From the NCBI GenBank assembly GCA_937901865.1, contig CALDID010000061.1, positions 1 through 7,002 of the forward strand: DNA of 7,002 nucleotides. The letters are read 5' to 3'. The notes beneath the pieces are model-generated. The model saw only the letters and a program-made list of their open reading frames with translations, had not been told where the DNA came from and searched no databases. The translations under genes were made by a program, and so were the position numbers. The DNA comes from an uncultured Treponema sp. (GTDB lineage: Bacteria > Spirochaetota > Spirochaetia > Treponematales > Treponemataceae). This document shows, piece by piece, positions 6,701-7,002 of the stretch. Every line of letters starts with the position of its first letter. Positions within the stretch are counted from its first letter, which is position 1.

Positions 6701-7002
6701 ATATTGAATTGCGTGCTGTATCTCGTGAACAAGAATAGATTTCATTTCGCTTCTTGGCGCGTGTATACTTATGCTATCAAAATCTTTATTATAATGCCCT
6801 CGATGTTCATCGTCGCTTTCATAGTACGAAAAAAGCGTGTGTGCAAGCTGTGGGTATGCCGTGAAAAGTTCTTTCTCAGAAATTGCGTCTGTTAAATTTA
6901 TGCGCTCGCCCTGCACTATGCCGTCTTTTATCGTTACATCGTCTGCGATTTCGTATCTCCACTTCCGCGCGCCTTTTTCCCACCCTGTCGCAAGTCGGAT
7001 TG
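755..7002 (-). CDS. Giant phage/mobile-element polyvalent protein, 5' end outside the window
   Basis: The frame has no stop from the right edge to TGA at 757-755, giving about 2,081 residues. The start lies upstream of the window: the GTG at 6916-6914 is internal, because the frame upstream still encodes family-like sequence (RLATGWEKGARKWRYEI). Residue numbers below count from that GTG. Domains in order: LPD23-like fragment; zincin-like peptidase (HEIQH 64-68, GEVEARN 102-108); ART-PolyVal ADP-ribosyltransferase-like domain (about 195-418); nuclease-toxin-like module (about 419-615); long acidic and helical body with coiled coils (about 726-782, 1000-1070, 1230-1305); a conserved-looking helical segment including VEHYVPLVR (1513-1521); LPD38-like region (about 1735-1890); hydrophobic segment 1895-1915; Gly-rich amphipathic tail with basic end (RRPKAKKEN). 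In this class, described in phages and conjugative elements, such proteins are thought to enter the recipient with the DNA and modify or protect against the host. No replication, methylase or structural neighbour is visible to tell phage from conjugative element; the membrane-active C-terminus favours a phage ejection protein. Confidence 0.9.
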   Translation of the reverse strand, partial: IRLATGWEKGARKWRYEIADDVTIKDGIVQGERINLTDAISEKELFTAYPQLAHTLFSYYESDDEHRGHYNKDFDSISIHAPRSEMKSILVHEIQHAIQYIEGFATGGSARDFEEKDGLTQYEQYRRLAGEVEARNVQKRINFTPEERLATLLAETEDVRRADQIILDEATAAYCQSEDNAEKSAVNSPLLSEIEAVRKQYEGTEQWLKAPNGNDTNLTEKQWLQTRTPNFKKWFGDWENDPKNASKVVDENGEPLVVYHGTDSAGFTEFKESKQGIFFSSIDRASWYTHDDRPSVYHFAPSFKDWNEVEEYAQRNDIDFKEADTELFEEGTYFLNDEIVDTLEEAQSAINDIFADKNEAGMYACYLNIRNPKIKDAKGKYALDFDQLTHTAKQDGLIIHNINDPTYDSGSDFEDTNYIVFNPNQIKSATDNNGNFDSSNNSILFQMVTEQELKKRIDNVKHTPQAQDYIKRYYTDRKGEYHEQEIETPSGKAKIEISKDKNIQEKSVKKELDALVQFAKLGFYPTLLSESMKIGEERHVDALLNHNVLLEIKHPTGNANGIAKEIKDGINKDNSEIVSVFLLDNADISDEAIQEHLNKKVKYLHGKTDGVFVFRNGKLSEIKITRVESLQTRSPVSNQFTTESGKVNGNTADNINFQLHTEEDLFQEAKKYSTFESFRDSIELDEISDYIDRTDADEDTGESAINIDSFIEQSEISRAFKENELMRIEQELKSIDGASYAFDPDDLDAISQADSLAAYKAELERERDVLQKALNDEQTTFDKWTANKEATDAFYKTIFDKAQKAKAREENYTDAKSSEETDAEHKTLRELIDENDDEQEAVETFKDQEFYDFISTDEYALSQFLKEVAFIAEKDHSTEDEVNKPSDDEELAVLENRERLATRYAKEMKHGSFRYAVLQALKNLDNENNVELTDRQRKTIMTLIKNNKRDYRDLYADFMNDGSWSVEDGYRAGEKLAVRIMSPDFHADEYTPEQRKALAEKLDFADLKRELKNGTMKMEFDSVQKLANGYENEIKEIKTERKNLLQKIEDTAEASRDETRRLNYLHKKELEKVEKREQAREVHKLKVKLLKNITRKVRFDAVYYEQGQKIQAIQKIFTPQLMQFVNKFLNSQDEYLLEAYTQYKTSFDYRAKLQKLAERTAGTSGMRKMVSLFESGKPFDQWTDAEKMTVARYLPQTDWIKELKLEELAKSYIVNGKKRNSPMRTDFLSAEEMSELEEILPSHIISLLTNKQLRDWTLDDVEELAKIVDDLRHEGKEKLKQIHEVEIERANRMRDKIEKEILSNGLHIDEDDTPEEKERKQKAIEKFKKDKLPQILGIGSATKGTYKASLEKQSALKNLLNGYGAMTVKRFARMLDNGENGINTTLLFDMENDCFNKEQRSINERSAKIEKALSDNGLTVKDLAEFVKVDFDGETQEYTIDELLYFKAASLDEKSHYAVMCGNMFDETVKAQYRDTPEKQQAYLEKCRAKFAKVLEAADKVMSEKPSLATFAEAISRDYDEQYQRMDEVCKREFHTPMGRVEHYVPLVRLEANGDTNENKVKADMLGLTGSVANVNVDDGNRKQRKDISPTNQKPVEIGLFKTWNNSLNRTEHFLAYSGYVKELHRIYNGRDGAKTRMYIENRYGKNALQYIRDYINEVANPDISSTLSDLDRVIRTLRGKTAPAYLAWKMSGIIKQFCTSPYPFMAYVNPKEYASACIDFARNKDMREAIKAKSAYMNSRVFDPMIDLMNEQMAKETTPLAYKYDEFLKIGMSGLETVDWVCVAPGWLAVYRKELNALQSEEAQKERYDKAYKEKIAEYGDLINNEAVRAEAEAEAQKAGEKARDLSQAEIEQRAVDKADEVVRMCQPSSRLADIAPMFKERGKGSELVRAFLQFTMSLNVIWNNIRYDVPNAAKKREYRVFVGTIAGYVLAGITVGLVTEGLHGNDRDDDDEKTKRINAMRKLAHLATTQFTDAIPALGSIATSTLEGLITGKWSLTRGSGSDLFPVVDKGINTIKYASKGELDKAASNFAQAIGLSLGVPVSGLKEAGYVIGIGDGDGKLQPLPTALLGRRPKAKKEN
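1172..1234 (-). other. Predicted membrane segment (within the giant protein)
   Basis: Residues 1895-1915 (FVGTIAGYVLAGITVGLVTEG) form an uncharged, Gly/Ala/Val-rich stretch until the final Glu, long enough to span a membrane once. It is preceded by basic AAKKREYR and followed by the acidic RDDDDE cluster (1921-1926, encoded by a short GTC/GAC run at 1142-1153), so charge is strongly asymmetric. A second, less hydrophobic stretch (AIPALGSIATSTLEGLITG, 1948-1966; bases 1019-1075) and a Gly-rich amphipathic tail follow. This resembles pore-forming or channel segments of phage ejection proteins rather than a normal anchored membrane protein. Confidence 0.6.
1247..1714 (-). other. LPD38-like C-terminal region (within the giant protein)
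   Basis: Residues about 1735-1890. It contains WVCVAPGWLAVYRKEL (1753-1768), an Ala/Glu-rich helix (1798-1828), then AVDKADEVVRMCQPSSRLAD (1828-1847), and VRAFLQFTMSLNVIWNNIRY (1862-1881). The pattern 'A(D)..VrrtQPS.RlaD.p', then a 'l.FtmslN' helix, resembles large-polyvalent-protein-associated domain 38, normally near the C-terminus and next to hydrophobic segments, as seen here. The biochemical role of LPD38 is unknown; position next to a membrane segment suggests envelope penetration or ejection. Confidence 0.55.
3707..3919 (-). other. Coiled-coil segment (within the giant protein)
   Basis: Residues about 1000-1070 are almost uninterrupted helix-forming charged sequence without proline or, after G1001, glycine (EIKEIKTERKNLLQKIEDTA, then RRLNYLHKKELEKVEKREQA, then VHKLKVKLLKNITRKVR). 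It is strongly basic toward its end. Leu/Ile spacing suggests a coiled coil and possible oligomerisation. Similar but shorter stretches occur at about 726-782 (bases 4571-4741) and 1230-1305 (bases 3002-3229). No catalytic motif is seen. Confidence 0.6.
5006..5062 (-). repeat. Boundary motif, copy 2 (protein-level repeat)
   Basis: Residues 619-637 read VNGNTADNINFQ then LHTEEDL, aligning to copy 1 as N-G-N...N-x-I-x-F-Q-[ML]-x-T-E-x-[ED]-L with a short gap. It marks the other edge of the nuclease-like module and the start of the charged helical body. Confidence 0.55.
5072..5662 (-). other. Nuclease-toxin-like module (within the giant protein)
   Basis: Residues about 419-615. The stretch KKELDALVQFAKLGFYPTLL (481-500), then a loop, then HVDALLNHNVLLEIKHPTGN (511-530), then a helix and the strand SEIVSVFLLDNA (547-558), resembles the layout of CdiA-CT-type tRNase and phage BECR (PBECR) domains. 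These share a helix, a D on a strand, a turn, and an E-x-K strand. D513, E523 and K525 are the candidate active-site residues; a PD-(D/E)xK-type nuclease would show the same residues. The module is more AT-rich than the rest of the gene: hand counts of four 60-base blocks (5221, 5281, 5401, 5521) average about 37% GC. No immunity gene is adjacent. Fold and activity are inference. Confidence 0.5.
5642..5707 (-). repeat. Boundary motif, copy 1 (protein-level repeat)
   Basis: Residues 404-425 read NNGNFDSSNNSILFQ then MVTEQEL. The first part is the usual end of the ART-PolyVal domain. The motif recurs after the nuclease-like module. At DNA level only short stretches such as TTCCAA are identical, so any duplication is old or was selected at protein level. 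Confidence 0.6.
5663..6334 (-). other. ART-PolyVal ADP-ribosyltransferase-like domain (within the giant protein)
   Basis: Residues about 195-418. The entry motif PNFKKWFGDWEND, followed by VVDENGEPLVVYHGTD (220-235), then GIFFSSIDRASWY (248-260), CYLNIRNPKI (337-346), and closing DTNYIVFNPNQIKSATDNNG (387-406), is the familiar sequence of this family. H232 and Y260 sit where the first two residues of the H-Y-(E/Q) NAD-binding signature are expected; I cannot place the third with certainty. The domain is full length (about 220 residues) with no visible break. The expected activity is transfer of ADP-ribose from NAD+ to a host target that the sequence does not reveal. Confidence 0.85.
6497..6859 (-). 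other. Zincin-like metallopeptidase domain (within the giant protein)
   Basis: Residues about 20-140. SILVHEIQHAIQ carries an HExxH zinc site (H64, E65, H68; bases 6727-6713). GEVEARNVQKR at 102-112, with E103 or E105 as a plausible third metal ligand, is followed by ETEDVRRADQIIL. The order HEiQHaiQ, Gly-rich linker, GEvEAR, TEDV is the recognisable pattern of the metallopeptidase domain of polyvalent proteins. Proposed role is cleavage of a host protein, or of this polyprotein itself, after entry. Both zinc histidines and the catalytic glutamate are present, so it looks active. Confidence 0.78.
6917..7002 (-). other. LPD23-like domain fragment (within the giant protein)
   Basis: The 28 codons before the internal GTG read RLATGWEKGARKWRYEI, then ADDVTIKDGI. 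A GWexGadgKWryEI motif directly before the peptidase domain is familiar from polyvalent proteins, where it is assigned to large-polyvalent-protein-associated domain 23. Only its end is in the window. It is the main evidence that the gene continues upstream of 6916. Confidence 0.6.

Noticed and set aside
6914..6916. GTG as the true start of the giant gene
   Set aside because: The frame stays open to the window edge and encodes family-like sequence (GWEKGARKWRYEI) directly upstream, so the GTG is internal.
1..7002. CRISPR array, tRNA/rRNA genes, insertion sequence ends, attachment-site repeats
   Set aside because: No regularly spaced direct repeats, cloverleaf-like segments, transposase motifs or terminal inverted repeats were seen on reading both strands.

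Overview
The window is an accessory, phage-type segment with all supported genes on the minus strand. About 90% of it is one enormous reading frame, positions 7002 down to 755, that is still open at the right edge. It encodes the last ~2,080 residues of a 'polyvalent' protein. These are giant multi-domain proteins of tailed phages and conjugative elements, thought to travel with the DNA into a new host cell and act there. The host cannot be named from this sequence. A perfect sigma-70-type promoter and good GGAGG ribosome binding site argue against a Bacteroidota host and fit Bacillota, spirochaetes or Proteobacteria. Hand counts give roughly 35-58% GC, varying by region.

Layout, in transcription order (right to left). 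(1) 7002-755: the polyvalent protein. It holds an LPD23-like fragment at the edge, a zincin metallopeptidase-like domain with HEIQH, an ADP-ribosyltransferase domain of the ART-PolyVal type, and a nuclease-toxin-like module with a D...E-x-K motif bracketed by two copies of a boundary motif. A long charged helical and coiled-coil body follows, then an LPD38-like C-terminal region with one clear hydrophobic segment and a second weaker one. (2) 758-730: a consensus promoter whose -35 box contains the TGA stop codon of the giant gene. A palindrome sits between the -35 and -10 boxes. (3) 723-427: a RelE/ParE-superfamily (Gp49/HigB-type) toxin. (4) 433-122: its helix-turn-helix antitoxin, overlapping the toxin by 7 bp. 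(5) 117-82: a strong intrinsic terminator. Positions 1-81 hold nothing I can support.

How it fits together: the giant protein looks like an injected effector and virion protein carrying several host-modifying activities. The toxin-antitoxin pair has its own promoter, likely operator and terminator, so it forms a self-contained 'moron' cassette behind it. The predicted transcription start falls on the toxin ATG, so the toxin message would be leaderless, while the antitoxin has a near-perfect Shine-Dalgarno. This would favour antitoxin over toxin.

The best candidates for something new are the nuclease-like module between duplicated boundary motifs inside the giant protein, and the leaderless toxin-first arrangement.
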